Shown here piece after piece: positions 10,458 through 23,500 of a stretch of 64,000 nucleotides of DNA. The stretch covers positions 18,228,001 to 18,292,000 of the forward strand of contig CM034548.1 in the NCBI GenBank assembly GCA_020055645.1, given 5' to 3'. The DNA comes from Tomocerus qinae (taxonomy: Eukaryota > Arthropoda > Collembola > Entomobryomorpha > Tomoceridae). The first letter of the stretch is position 1. Every line of letters starts with the position of its first letter. Under the pieces are notes generated by a model. The model had not been told where the DNA came from. It worked only from the letters and a program-made list of their open reading frames with translations, and made no database searches. The translations under genes were made by a program, and so were the position numbers.

Positions 10458-13400
10458 CTGGAAACACAAGAGTCATCTTTATATTCAACATTTGGTGCAT
10501 CACTCAGTCTATCTACGTTTGTTCAAAGGACGTGTTGCCGTTATTCCAGAATTATATTCTACATTCTAAATTTGTTTATGCAACACAAAAATTTAATAAA
10601 GTATTGCGACATTGTGATGCAATCATCTAACAAGCTATGGGGTAGAGTGAGACAGTTAAAGAAAACCTCATTAGGTAACCCATTTCAATTTTAACATGCA
10701 TTAACGTCACGTAATGCTCAATTATTGTATTGTTAACCTTGACAAGGCATGATTTGTTTTGTGCGCTTCATTAATCTCAGGATGTTACTTATTATATTAT
10801 GTTGAATGACATCGCATCGGCATGCACATGCACATTAGTTTAGCAAAGTTTGGTTTATTGAACAAAGTTTAGTTTATATAGAGCAAAGTTTAGCTGACAT
10901 AACGAAGTTTATAGAACTCAATTTATACTCATTTCATTATTTTTTATATAGAATTCATGTCCAGATATAACTGTATACCTTAGTAAATGTTATAACAAGC
11001 AAACATTTAGAATTAGAGTCGAAACGAAAGAGATTTGCTAAATTTAGTTAGAGCAAATAGAAGGGATGGAAAAAGATAAACTGTTATGGAATGGAGCTTT
11101 TTTGCTCTTCTTTGTGAGCCTTAATTTTTCTTTCTTGAAAAAAGTAAGTAGATTTTCAAAATTTTTATGAATGCCAAAGGTGTAATTTTTTAAAATCCTA
11201 AAAGTACCTTATCAGCAGGGAAATTGCTGATGAAGAACTGTAAACTTGGAAAATAAAATTTAATTTCTACATTGACTTTGTATAACTTTTTTAATGTTAG
11301 GGTCTTAGGTTTAGATCTAAAATGCACATTGAGAAAGTATGCTAACGTGTTTCTAAGTTTTTTTCCATGGCTGGCAAGTACAAACTTGTCAATATAATAT
11401 ACCTACTGGATTGCAACATCCTTATATAGGTACACGTAGTGAAGGCATCACTAGCGTCTAGTCTTTTTTATATGGATACACAACATAATATGGGACAACC
11501 ATGTCATCTTATGAAATTCAAAGCTGAAGTTTTAGACAGCGTCACAGGAACAAAACACGACATAAAAATACCTGCTATGTAAGTCGGTGAATATTTTTCA
11601 TTCGAGTTGCAACCTTAATGAAAGTCTTTAGAGGTGAATGTTAGTTTTGAAGATCATTTAGCACCTCATTATACTAAAATGTATGGTATGGTTTTATTGA
11701 CAATATTGAATAACAGTTACAATACAAGGATTATAAAAGTTTTCAAGATTTTGTTACTATACTACTGATTATTAAAATAACTTGAATAAGAATAATAAAG
11801 CCAATCTTTACTAGGCGTTTTAATTAAATACTCGTCAACTCCGACATGATGAGTTAACATCATGTCGGAGTTTGTCTCATTCATCAAAATTGTTCTTTTT
11901 GTTAAGAATGACTTCAAAAGACATTCTATTGAAGAGAAAATCCTACGAATATGCAATAACCAGGTACTGAAACATTGTTGGTGAAATATTTTTGTATGCT
12001 TGTAGACTATTAGTATATGGATGAAATTCCAAGCATTGCGCTTGCCTTGAATAAGTTTCTTATCACTATTGTAACAATGTCAAAAGTAAGTGCGGAAAGT
12101 AATTTCTTTGTGATGGATGAAAAAAAGTCGTACATCACCTTTCGAAGCAGAATGGCTCTAAAACTTTAAAAGTAGTAAATAAATAGTTATTGACAGGGTG
12201 TCAATGTCAGCAAAGTTTTATTTAAAATACCATACTGACATTTATTTTCTGAATGCTGCACTTTTCGCATCATCCTGCTAAAAGTTCTCAATGAACACTT
12301 TTCAATGAATCCTGAAAATCCTTTTCAAGTAAAAGGAATCTTCAAATGCGATTGTCCATATACCTATTGTATTTATGGTTGAAGTGGCGTTAGTTCCTCT
12401 TTACATACTCTATAGCTATAAAACATAATACACTTTACCGGATCTGGAGCGAGAACAGGACTGGCTATATCTGCGAAACATTGGTGGAGTGTTGACGAGG
12501 TAGTTCCGTCTTCGGTGAGCTTCAATCCGGTGGCAACAGAAGAAGTTATAGGCCACTTCTTGAATGTAGTTGCGAAAACGAGTGTTCATGAAGTAGTAAA
12601 CAATTGGATTTATCATGGACGTGGACATAGCCAAGAAGTAGAATGCCAAGAAGAGATGTTTAATCCAATCTAGGTACACAATGGAGCTGTCCAAATAGAA
12701 GTAGATGAAGTAGGCGTGGTAAGGTAACCAGCATACCGCAAAAGTGGTCACCACAACAATAAACATCCGCACAACCTGCAAAAGTTCAGTGACCCAATTT
12801 TACATCAATAATACAGATTTTCAGATTATTTCTTACGCATCTCTTCAATCCTTCACGTTAAGAATGCTACCAATCCATATTATAAATCAGTGAAGTTGAA
12901 ATAATTGAATGACTTGATAATCCATAGAAATTCTTGGGCACTAAATAATTATTTTCGAGTACTATATAATCAGTTGTCTAAAAATGGTATTTGTAGTACT
13001 TTCGTCATTTATAGGTGCGTTATGATGCAACAAGTTATTTTAATATCACCAACTCTAAGACGAAAAAGGTCCACGAGTCCAAAATGCAAATTAGACTAAT
13101 TGGCAAGGAGTTCGTTGTACATTCTACAAATCCGCTTAAACAATAACTTCCTTGTCATCTCTAGGTTTAAGCTTTGAAAGAATTAACAATATTAGGCTCA
13201 GCAAAGTAATTTATAACTCTTGTAGAGTCAAGTGTTATGAAATGAAACTCTGTTGTATAATCGCTTACTTCCTATTATTACCAGAAGAAAAACAGTAGCA
13301 CAATGAGAGAGGAGTTCTATGGTTTTCCACATCTAGGCAGTAATCAATATTTTTATACTCCGTGCATACAAGGTATAATTAATGCTGACAAAACTTTTAT

Positions 13401-16400
13401 TTTGTCTCAGAAAATGTTTTACTTTCCGAATCATAACATTTTTCATGGGTTTATAACTTTCACCTACATATTTAAAGCCTAGTGAATCTAAATGCACTTT
13501 CTCTCAAAAGTTACTTATGAAAAACTGTATAACCAACAATATAATAGACTAGTAAAAGGTTGCTTGATTTCCTTGATGCAGTTTTGATGGAATAATAATA
13601 TCCTTAAGGATAAAAATAGGTAAAAATTCACATAAACAATTGAAAAATGGGCATTTTACTGTATTGGGACATGCATAGGACAATATTATCTGTACATATA
13701 GGTCTTTGACTTTCATATGAGTGACTGTCTTCTGGAATTTATTTTCATGAAGCCTTTTGTGCCTTCCACTTTTTATTACGTCAAACAGCCAAGAATGTTA
13801 GATCAATAAAGAGCAATTGTTATTTAAGACAGTCCAACATACCATAGATCATGTCTACCGACTATCAACATGTGTCGGCATCACCAAGTGAATTTTCTAA
13901 TACTGTGGGAAGTAAATACCAATGTCATGAAGAATGGTCGAATATTTTCAAAATTTCATTCCGAAAGGAAAGATTAGAGATAAGCTCCGTACATAGCTAT
14001 TGAAATTAATTGAAATATGTAGCTTCGGGAAAGATTCCAATTCATTTCAGATTGAAACAAGTGAATTCAATAAACTAACCTTTCTTTTGGAAATCGTTGC
14101 ATTGATTTGCCTTTGAGTGACTTCACCAATCTGCCGCTGACCCCACAGTTCCCAAGACATCGATCCATAGCAAAGAGCCATTGCAACCATAGGCAGGATA
14201 TATGTCACACTCATGAAACAGATATTGTAGCTGAAAACCCATAAATTATGACTTGCATTAACTAAACGCTAAAAATTATTCATATTAATGTAATAATATA
14301 AGAATGTACAGTTTCCTTTCACATTCATTTCTTTTGAAAATGCTTACAATTTCAATACTTGCTTCTATGTACATATTTTGGGGTAAAACGAATTTTATTA
14401 TCCTCAAGAATATTTAATGGATATACTTAAATATCTAGAATCACCATTTTATCATATCATTTTGCCCCGCGAATTTTGAAGTCGTAATTCAACGAGCACT
14501 GATACTTATAAGCAGAATTATATTAAAGGTTACGGGGTTTAAGCCAAGAAACGCTCATCAAAGGCCTTTTGTAGTAAGTATATAATTAAATTAAATGGGT
14601 ATGTGTATTATTGTGGCTGACGGCGATGGCTGACTGCTGATATTACTTTAATAATAAAATGAACGACGTACTACACGTACGCGAAAGAAAAATCTTTTTA
14701 CAACTAATGGTTAGTAAACAAGCGGTGTTTATACATAGGTACCTATTTATATCTCTCCTCAGGACATCAGCCTTGACCATCGTTGACATTATCAACTAAG
14801 TTCCTAATGATTATAATGGTCTAATACCCGGCAGTTCGGTTGAAATCTCGTATTACATGTAGCGGCACCAACCAACCAACCCTCACTGAATACTGATTAT
14901 ATTCTATATGTGGTATAATTATATACATTATATATTATGCTTGAGTCTTTAAGTAATATTATTGCTATGTGATCTCATTTACTCCTACAATCTACAAAAG
15001 GAGTAAATCATCAAAATCCCAAAATAATTATACTGCGTCGATTCTACATCCATATTATTATCTAGTAGTGTGGGCGAGACAAACTTTATTTTTGTTGTAC
15101 AGACATTGTGGCTCACATTATGTATTGAAATGAAACCAAATACTGAAGGAACAGATGAAAGAGATGGACCCGCATTAGGGTGATTGTTATTCTTTGATAG
15201 CTACCCAATCCCAACGTAATGGGATATCCCCTTTCTTCCATGTCACGTCCTTTGAAAATGCTAGTTCTTTAGTTATGTGTCGCTGAAGGGAAGCACACCC
15301 GATTACTTATATTCAAGGATATTTTCTCGGGCGCAACTATTCAGTTGAGAGATGAAAACGATTCGAGACGCAATTAATAGGATTTAATATATCAAAAATT
15401 GAGGTAATTGGACGATTACATTTAATGCATCTTTATAAACATTTATTATGATTCAGACAGGAACCAAAGGCTTAGCAATTTTTATAAAATAAGTTCTTGC
15501 CAAGAACTTTTTTGGCAAAGGAATATGATTCCTACGACATACATACAGATATTAAATTTCAATTTGTGAGTTGTAGAAATATGGAATACTAACCCCAAAT
15601 CAAAAGTTGATTCTCCACTAGGAGATCGGTCTGGCCAGATGACTAAGCAAAGCACTTGTCCGGTTTCCTCAGTCTTCACTCCAGAATATAAAAGACATGG
15701 GGAAGCCAGAACAGCACTTCCAAGCCAGATTCCAACAATTGCTCTCCAAGCAGATCCTTTAGTCATTCGGGGTTCCAAAGGCCGAATGATTGCCATCCAT
15801 CTGTTATTATAGGTACAATATCGTCATTCAAAATAAATTGGAAACTAGCATCATAGCAATAAAAATATTGCATTACATACTACAAAAGTAGTTCATAGCA
15901 AAGAAAGGGTAAGTATGCAATTTAGAGATGTAATTGGAGCAGCATAATATGCCATTCTATTCTTTAAAAAAAATATGACAAATAATAACCAGAAACACTC
16001 AACATAAAAAATGAAACTGAAACCATAGAACTGGAAGACGTTATAATATTTACATTTAAGGGATTTGCAAATGGAGAGTTATAGGTAGATAATTCCTTTC
16101 CTACCGATCGATATATCAGGATTTTTATACAATTACCTGTCAATTGATATTGCAGTCATCGTGAAAACGCAGGCAGAAACAGTGAAATTAGCCACAAAAT
16201 TATTTATGACGCACAGCACATTTCCGAAAATCCATTCGCTAAAAATAAGAAATCAATCGTGTAAAATAGTTATATATATCCATATCACGCTGATGTAGCA
16301 GAAAATGACAAAATATTATCCGTATTGCGTACTACTATATAGGTATACGATAAATTGACAGTCTATTTAAATAAATTAAAAGAAATAAATTGTGCAATCA

Positions 16401-18464
16401 TTGTCTTAAACCAACCAAACCACATTAATCTGTTTACCTCAAAAATGAAAGTATAATAACAACTGGACATTTAAAAAGCATTGTAACCAGTTAAAACAAT
16501 TAAATTAACTTTTTTCTCTAATTACGTAGCTAAAGTGAGGCTGGACTAGGCTTTCTAACACATTAACTAAACAGTAACTTCCTTTATCTTTACATAAATA
16601 TATGGTTCGATATTGCATTTTGGATTAATAGTTTTTTATGTTTAGTAAATCGATGCTGGCGTTTCAAATTCTATGGAAACGTGAATAGCGTTTTAACTAG
16701 CCTACTTTTTACAGAAACTATTTATAGATTTCTAAGGATAGACTCACAATATATAATTTTATCCCTAGTACATAAAATACAATAATTGCCATTTTCTTCT
16801 TTCAGATGGTTTGTTACACAGAGATACGGTAATGCTCAGCGACTCTATTTACTTCTATTTCAAAGATGTACAGAAAAGCGAGACAAATTAACAGTGTTCA
16901 ACTTACTTGTTCCTTAACATGTAAAAAAAGTTAGGGGCTCCATTAAAAGTAGCCAATATCAAATCAGCCACAGATAAGTTCAGCAAGAAGTAATTGGTGA
17001 CAGTCCTCATACTCTGATGTGCTGCAAGTTAAAAAATGAAGCCATTTATACAACAGAAAAGCATTCATTACGTATCAAATCAAGTAAGCCAATTTCCTTT
17101 ACGCAGTTAACATTTAGCACAAGTCTTAAATAGTCTACAACTTTATATAGAATATCCGCTTTAGAGGCTACTTATTATTAGTTATCATTGTATCGTAGAA
17201 GTAAACTTAAATGGAAATAAATGACAAAAAATGTTACAGTGAATAAAACCCTTGGGAATATTCTACCTGCGCTGCGTAACATTGGATTCCTCTCATGAAT
17301 ACATGTAAAACCATGTACTAATAAATGTAACATGTAACTATTTTTCCATGCAGAAGGCATTCAACTTTCACCCAAATTGAACTTTATCAAATATGAACAG
17401 ATCTTCAAATTCTTGGTAGGTTATTTGAAATCCTCTCTAATACTCCAGGTACCTTTTGCGTAGAGTGCCATATTATTATCCAATTGAAAATTGCTTTGAC
17501 CAACACTTTAGGCAGAACTAAGGCAAAGCCACAAAAAAACTTTTTCAACAAAGTCAAATCCTTTGGGAGAAAATAAAGTGAAAGGAAGTAGAATTTATTT
17601 TCTGTTCCTTTCACCTTGCCGTAATTACTTGGAAAACAATTGCAACTTTGTTGACCACCAACTAGCTTTGCTGATGTGCTATTTTTTATTTTGAAAGTCA
17701 AACAAAGAGTAACCAAAGAAATTGGACACGTGGCAGAATAGCATTAGTCTAGCTTTACAATGTTTACAATATTCTATGTACAATGTGTACATCAGTTCTC
17801 CATTCTTTAAGTGTGTAGTAAAATCCACATATTTACTACATAATATATTCTGCTCTAAAGCAGCATTAAAAGTTAGCACAACGTAGGAGATAGCAGTATT
17901 TACGGGTAAAAATAGCCTAATTTATAACATGGGTTTATTTTTTGCAAATATGAAGTAAATAACTTTTAGTCGCCAATAATAAAAATTTACCCTGCTGTTT
18001 GGTTTGGGCATTTAATTTCATGACGGAAAACTAAAATTTTACTATACATATACTAATGTATTTACTTTTAGGCCCCTATGAGAAAATCCTTGATTAATTT
18101 TATTTTTTTGGGATCTTGTATTTCCCTACTAGACAATTTTATATGTAGGTTTGAAATGTGACGCGTGATAATTAATTTTGAATCTTCCTTTTCAAATGAA
18201 TAAATTAATTACTGTAGTTCATTACATTATGTCATTATAATGATGTGAATAATTACCCAAAACAATCCAGATGACAACAATATTTCCAAGTACTGCCATT
18301 GACAGCATGACAGAAAACAAGATGATCCATCCCACTTCAATGAGAGTAAAACTCGACCAGTGGAAATAACTGTAGGTGACTTCCAAGGAACTGTTAATGA
18401 ACGAAGTACTATCGTTTTCCGTTTGCATTGTTTTTGTCAAGTACAGAATACTTTGAGTAGTCAT
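10174..18464 (-). CDS. Tachykinin/natalisin-type neuropeptide GPCR (TkR86C-like)
   Basis: Plasma-membrane receptor for an amidated neuropeptide, class A, expected to signal through G proteins. Join on the minus strand: 18464-18257, 17021-16907, 16238-16137, 15800-15594, 14230-14080, 12775-12439, 10457-10174; phases agree and give 467 residues. The ATG at 18464 is the first after an in-frame TGA. Seen: N-glycosylation sequons in the N-tail (NDS, NSS), TM1 GNIVV, TM2 NLSVADL, the disulphide Cys after WIFGNVL, Trp in TM4, Pro in TM5, CWLP in TM6 (276-279), NPIVY in TM7 (317-321), and CC after TM7 as possible palmitoylation site. The third intracellular loop and TM6 (SKRK, VVRMF, CWLPYH) resemble Drosophila TkR86C, which responds to natalisin and tachykinin; ligand choice here is inferred. 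The DRY motif reads DRW (141-143). The tail is His-rich. Confidence 0.95.
11837..11872. repeat. Perfect inverted repeat, 15-base arms
   Basis: AACTCCGACATGATG, loop AGTTAA, then its exact reverse complement. Sits in the last intron of the receptor gene. Confidence 0.95.
12439..12775 (-). CDS. Receptor exon 6: TM6, TM7, proximal tail
   Basis: Acceptor aacttttgcag, donor TCCG before gtaaag. Encodes TM6 (CWLPYH), TM7 (NPIVYY), CC and a Ser/Arg-rich tail. If the donor is not used, six more codons after the split Gly (KVYYVL) lead to a stop at 12416-12418, a possible short isoform. Confidence 0.94.
14080..14230 (-). CDS. Receptor exon 5: TM5 and third intracellular loop
   Basis: Acceptor gggttttcag, donor AAAAG before gttagt. 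Encodes [14 protein letters not shown] and, after TM5, a short loop ending SKRK. Shorter than 60 codons but its phases fit both neighbours exactly. Confidence 0.93.
15594..15800 (-). CDS. Receptor exon 4: intracellular loop 2, TM4, extracellular loop 2
   Basis: Acceptor ataataacag, donor TTGGG before gttagt. First whole codon is TGG, giving DRW followed by MAIIRPLEP. Contains TM4 with its Trp and the loop Cys (GQVLCLV) that should pair with the TM3 Cys. Confidence 0.94.
16137..16238 (-). CDS. Receptor exon 3: TM3
   Basis: Acceptor cttatttttag, donor GACAG before gtaatt. Encodes [14 protein letters not shown] and TM3 to SIDR; the last Arg codon is split with the next exon. Confidence 0.94.
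16907..17021 (-). CDS. Receptor exon 2: TM2
   Basis: Acceptor taacttgcag, donor AACAA before gtaagt. Encodes [20 protein letters not shown], the first intracellular loop and TM2 with the conserved Asp. Confidence 0.94.
18257..18464 (-). CDS. Receptor exon 1: start, N-tail, TM1
   Basis: ATG at 18464, preceded in frame by TGA with no other ATG between. Donor TTGG before gtaatt. Encodes about 40 extracellular residues with two N-glycosylation sequons, then TM1 ending IWIVL. Confidence 0.92.
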
Positions 18465-19009
18465 AGCAGTACCGAGATTAATTCTATTGTCTTCAGTAAC
18501 TGGTAGCTGGGAATATTTGCTGTTGCCAAGTCAAAGTTGCTATAATTATAGTAACTATAATGTATAATGTTTAAGTTCGTTATCACACTCAATCACACAG
18601 CGATTTCTGAAATAGGATGACGCACGTTCGCATTGGAATACACTGAGACGACGTTTGTTGACATGTCTGGAGTCTGGAGTGCCTCGAAGAAACTCTGAAG
18701 TTATAAGAATGTGAAATAAAACATTGTTTCATTATTAGATTATAAAACAATAGCAGTCAACTAGTTTATACTGAAGTATGATTTTTATTAAATTGTAAAA
18801 ATCCTATCTCAAACTTTATTATTAAATTATAGTGTTATTCCCTAGGAATACGTATCGAATCCTTAATTGAAATAGACAGAGATAGAAACTGATTGATAGA
18901 AGATATTATAGTAATTATATCATCGTTTGTAATAATCCTAAAAATTCTATATTATATAAAAGGATAGGAATCAGGTGGACAACCTAAAAGTTATATTTAT
19001 ATACAAGTA

Positions 19010-19260
19010 CTAGCTGAATCCTAGCACACAAAGTGTGCTAGAAAATGTTGAAATCAGTAAATTTCTAGCGACTGCGCATTGGCCCGAAATTCATAGACCG
19101 TTGATTGGACTCAGTACTGATAGTCTAAGTCTAGTCCTTGCTCATTAATTGCAAAATATTACCCTTACTCATTAATTACAAAATATTACGGACAAATATA
19201 CAAACCTTAATACATTAATACAGAATTCCATGCGCATGTCCCACTTTATGTTTAAAAGAT
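19010..19260. repeat. Degenerate interspersed repeat, copy 2
   Basis: Related to 3861-4080. Begins near tactagctgaatcctagcacac, which recalls a common insect repeat start, and contains the perfect inverted repeat CTAGCACAC-aaa-GTGTGCTAG at 19021-19041 and a tandem duplication at 19136-19189. Confidence 0.5.
19136..19189. repeat. Tandem duplication, period 27
   Basis: CCTTGCTCATTAATTGCAAA and CCTTACTCATTAATTACAAA start two near-identical units, 27 bases apart, within the copy 2 repeat. Confidence 0.8.
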
Positions 19261-20532
19261 TATGTTTATGTAGAGTAAAGATAAGCAATTTGGTATTATA
19301 AATTAAATTATGAAAATGATAAAGATACGATTATCATACTATTGATGAATGAGCATTCCCAAATTCCATTTATATCACTTATCTGTAGTAAAACAAATAG
19401 CTATCTAATAAATAAAAGTCTGGAAGCATAGCGTACATGATCTCTATATATTATTATATATAATCCTTAGTAAACCTGCAATTTGTAAAATTCTGAGTTG
19501 GTTATGACTATTTCTATTTCTTACAGAAACCAGTTTAGAAACGGCAGTCTTTAATCTCATTTCATATGATAATAAGGTTAGGGCTGCACGCTGTACGATT
19601 AGGAGATGGTTAAGTAAATGTTACGAGTTGCATGTACCGAAAAATGTGACTATCTGTACAGAAGTCACGATTCGAATGGAAGTATCGCATTGCAGCATGT
19701 GGGTATTTTTCACCATTATACCTGAATATATCAGGGGATTTAAATACGTGTAGGGTTTTTAATATTCTCATGATTTATTAGACGTTGCTATGATAAATGT
19801 GCTTGCAAAACGTTCTTTGGATTGTAAGTTACTTCAAAATATTTTTCCCATAGGCACTGAGAGTGAGAATAGGATCCTTCATGAATTTTAAATGGGGTAA
19901 CAGGCAACTAAATGTTTGTGTCGTATTTGAAGATAAGATGTACTTATAAAATGTTGTCGAATAAGTAGAGCCACAAACACAACACATTGGTGCAAAGTAC
20001 TATTATCAAACCAATGCGAAACAATCTCCAACAATTTCGAATGTTTTAAATTCATATCTGAAAATAAATGCTATTTTGCCCAAGATTAGGATGCATCTAA
20101 CGTAGAAGACTATTTACTTGCCTCGACCTTTTCAACTGAAGTATTGTGAACATGTTTACATTCAATCTGGTATGCCCTCAGCCACTAGGGATTTAAAAAG
20201 GTGAAATGTGATTTATACTTGTGTATTTACTGATGCAGACACCTTATATTATAGGAAAAAAGGTATTAAGCCCCAAATTCACAGTGATATATAGAACTTA
20301 GACGTAGAGAGCCTTACAGTCCGATCTAACTATGGAACAAAATTGTAAATCCTCTGAAAACTATTCAATAGGAAAATATTGACATTACTGAAAAGAAGTA
20401 AATAATATGCTACTCTTATATTTTAAAATGGCAAATTCTGATAAAAAATCTTGTTTACTGAAATTTACAATTTATGAGCAACGTACATTATTCTTAAGAT
20501 CAATTCGTCAGTACAAACTATAAGCTAGAGAC

Positions 20533-20549
20533 CAGAGAGAGAGAGAGAG
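20533..20549. repeat. (GA)n microsatellite
   Basis: Run of about eight GA units in intergenic DNA. Confidence 0.85.
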
Positions 20550-23500
20550 TTGAATTGCGACTAAATAGTATAATATATTAAAAATTAAAAATTTTGTCCT
20601 ATATCACGTTTCTTCATGTTCATATTAAGAATATATCAGATTAATCACATCTTATTTCATAGTTTCAAGAAAGCTGGAGGCACAGAAAATTCAAATATTA
20701 AATCTTTGCTAAATACAAATATTCTTCTATTACATAATATTCTTTATTCCCATCATTATTATCTATACTTATATTGCAACAAAAAACTTTGATGACTTGT
20801 GTAACTCAGTTGATTATTCATTACTATAGGTACTGTTTAGAATATAATGTATAATTATTGTATAATATTTGCAAAGTGATAGTAATATAGTGGTTGTATA
20901 ACTACAAATATTGTATGAAATGATTATATTATGCAACTGTTGATTCTTAATCTAAAGGCTGGATGTTTTATTTGCCCTTAGGTTTTGTAAAACCATCTTA
21001 TCTCCAATATCACTTAGCCTACAAATCTTTTACAATACACTATAAGATTCTCCGACGGTTTTCGTGGGGGCCTATTTCTCACAATTCGTTTAAAGTGAAA
21101 ATAAATATTCTGGAGTAATGTAACTTCTAGGAGTGACAAATTTGTAGTCTTTATACTAGGAGCGAATTTGTTAATAGTGAGCACTAGACGCCCTAGACAA
21201 TTTATTTTACGTGTTCCTTTTGGTCTTTTCCCAATTTCAACAAAAAGGACCTCAAAGAGTCAAATCAGGATTTCCACAAATCGTAATGGGGGTACTTGGT
21301 GTCTATAACTTGGTCCCTATCACTCTATAACCTGGATATTCTGAAAAGACACTCAATTTTTGTTTCGATTCAGTCATTATAACCGCGAGAAAAAAGAATC
21401 ATTTAGAAAAAGATTGAAGATATCTCACTGTATGCAAATGCTGACATTTTTTGCCTAGGAATGATAAATAATTTGGAAATCTAAATCGGTAATATTCCCA
21501 GCATTTTATCAACATTGAATATTCTCGGTACATTTTGATGACCTGGGTTTTTTATTCATTCAATAATTTCTAAAATCTTTATATTATAATCGTAGATATT
21601 AAACCAAAAAGTTTTAACGCGGAAATCTAGAAATTTAGTAGCAGTACTGGTGGCCTAGTTTCAAATATTTCTAAAATTAAATATTTAATTTTCTTGGAAG
21701 TTTGTGGTTTAGGAGTATTTATTTTTCCCAATTTAAAATAAATATATACATTACACTTCAGCATCCAAAACTCCATAATTATAAAACTTTCTCCCTGAGA
21801 ATAATGGTTTCACACTCGAAAGTCTTGTATGGAGCTTATGCTTTCAAGTAGTAAAATTTTATTTGCATGGCGAAAGTTATCTAGACTTCTAGTGCCCCAA
21901 ACACTGTCCATCACGAATTGTTTAAACGAGAAACAGTAATAGATATATTTTCAAAACTTTCTGTAGTTGTAAGAGGCAGCAGTATCAGTTACAGATATAA
22001 CAAATAATTCCTTTAATTCTATATAGAAAAAGCTTTGGGCAAATAGTAGATAAATTGTATTGTATATAACATTACGTAACAGACTTATACCTACTTATGT
22101 TAACGCTGAATTAAATAAACTTTTGAAGCACGTTATCCTGCTGAGCATCCATTTAGTTTTCTAGAGAAATGTGCCTGTTTAGTAAAAGAGTTGTATTTGG
22201 TGTATCAGCCTCAATAACAACACTATAAGAACTGTTGTTGCTGAATTCATTTAAATTAAAAATGCTAAGAAAGCCATCACCATTTCTGTCTGCCGTCTAA
22301 TTAAATTAAGGATAAATACGAGCACATTACTTTGATAATTATTTATCTCCTTTATATGTACAGAAATGATGCTAAATATGATAAAGAAGACAAAAGACAA
22401 AACTTGGATGCTGGTACATTCACTCTGCGATTCAAATATCTTGCCGATTTACTTTACTCTCGTAGCATGCATTTACACAATTCAACCTCTAGCACTTCGT
22501 CAGCGAAAATACTAATAAAAGCATCCTATTGTTCTCGCAGTCAATTAAGAGTTAAAATAAGCTGCCTTTTCAACAAACTAAATAAGTATACCTATTATGT
22601 CTTTGTCGAATTTTTCCTAATTACTGTTCTCATTGTGTACCAGAGGAGATGGACTGACAAATATCTCGTTTTGTCTGAAGGACTAAAACTTTTCCAATAG
22701 AAAACAAAGAAAATAACTTCTTTTTCAATTGAGAAAACTAATTTTGCGAAAACAAAATGCGTGTTCTGCCATGAAATGTGATTCCTAGTATATTTAGTAA
22801 ATGAATATAAAATACACCTTATAGAGACGCAATAATAAGATGAATAGCCAGATACAAGTCAACTAATTAAATACCTTTCATGGGAATAAAAGACCAAATT
22901 CTAAAATGTCACAGGTGAACCTGAATTTTAGAAGGCTAAAACAGACTTTAAAGACTTAAATAGCAAAATCTTAGTCTGCGGGATATAAAATATTTTGTTG
23001 TACTCGATTAAAACGTTTGAAAACTGGACTCCAGTCACAAGTTTAGGTTCTTAACGTCTTATTAGGGTTTCTTATTTATTAGGATTTAAAATTTAAACAG
23101 AAAGATGACTTAACGAGGATATATCTTAACGAGTAAATAAACTAGAGTTGTATTTTAGCAAATGGAATTGCATTGAAAATGAAAAAGTTCTATCCTGACA
23201 AAGGATAAAAATTTCCTCATGTCGCATATTATTTTGACTATCTGTAAATTCGGCTTATGTTGCGGCAAGAAAGTGATAAATTGATAATCTGTGATCTGTT
23301 CCTAAGAGAATTTATCAAAGGATTTTGGCTGTATCTGTGCGACTTATAGTTAGAATTGGCAGGCAGTAGAAATAATCTTTGAAAGCGTAATTAAGTTTTG
23401 TAAAAGGAAAGGAAGATGTACGAAATTTCATTCTGGGAAGTCAGCGTTAGAAAATATGACGCCATTAAAGATAACGGATATAGTAAGTATAACTGTTGTT

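Noticed and set aside
10300..10569. 89-codon plus-strand frame
   Set aside because: Antisense shadow of the receptor tail exon.
11837..11872. microRNA precursor reading of the perfect inverted repeat
   Set aside because: The stem is only 15 bases and flanks do not extend the pairing, too short for a typical precursor.
22332..22700. 122-codon plus-strand open frame
   Set aside because: No domain, no splice context, patchy hydrophobic and polar mix typical of chance translation of A+T-rich DNA; start codon is not a clear ATG.
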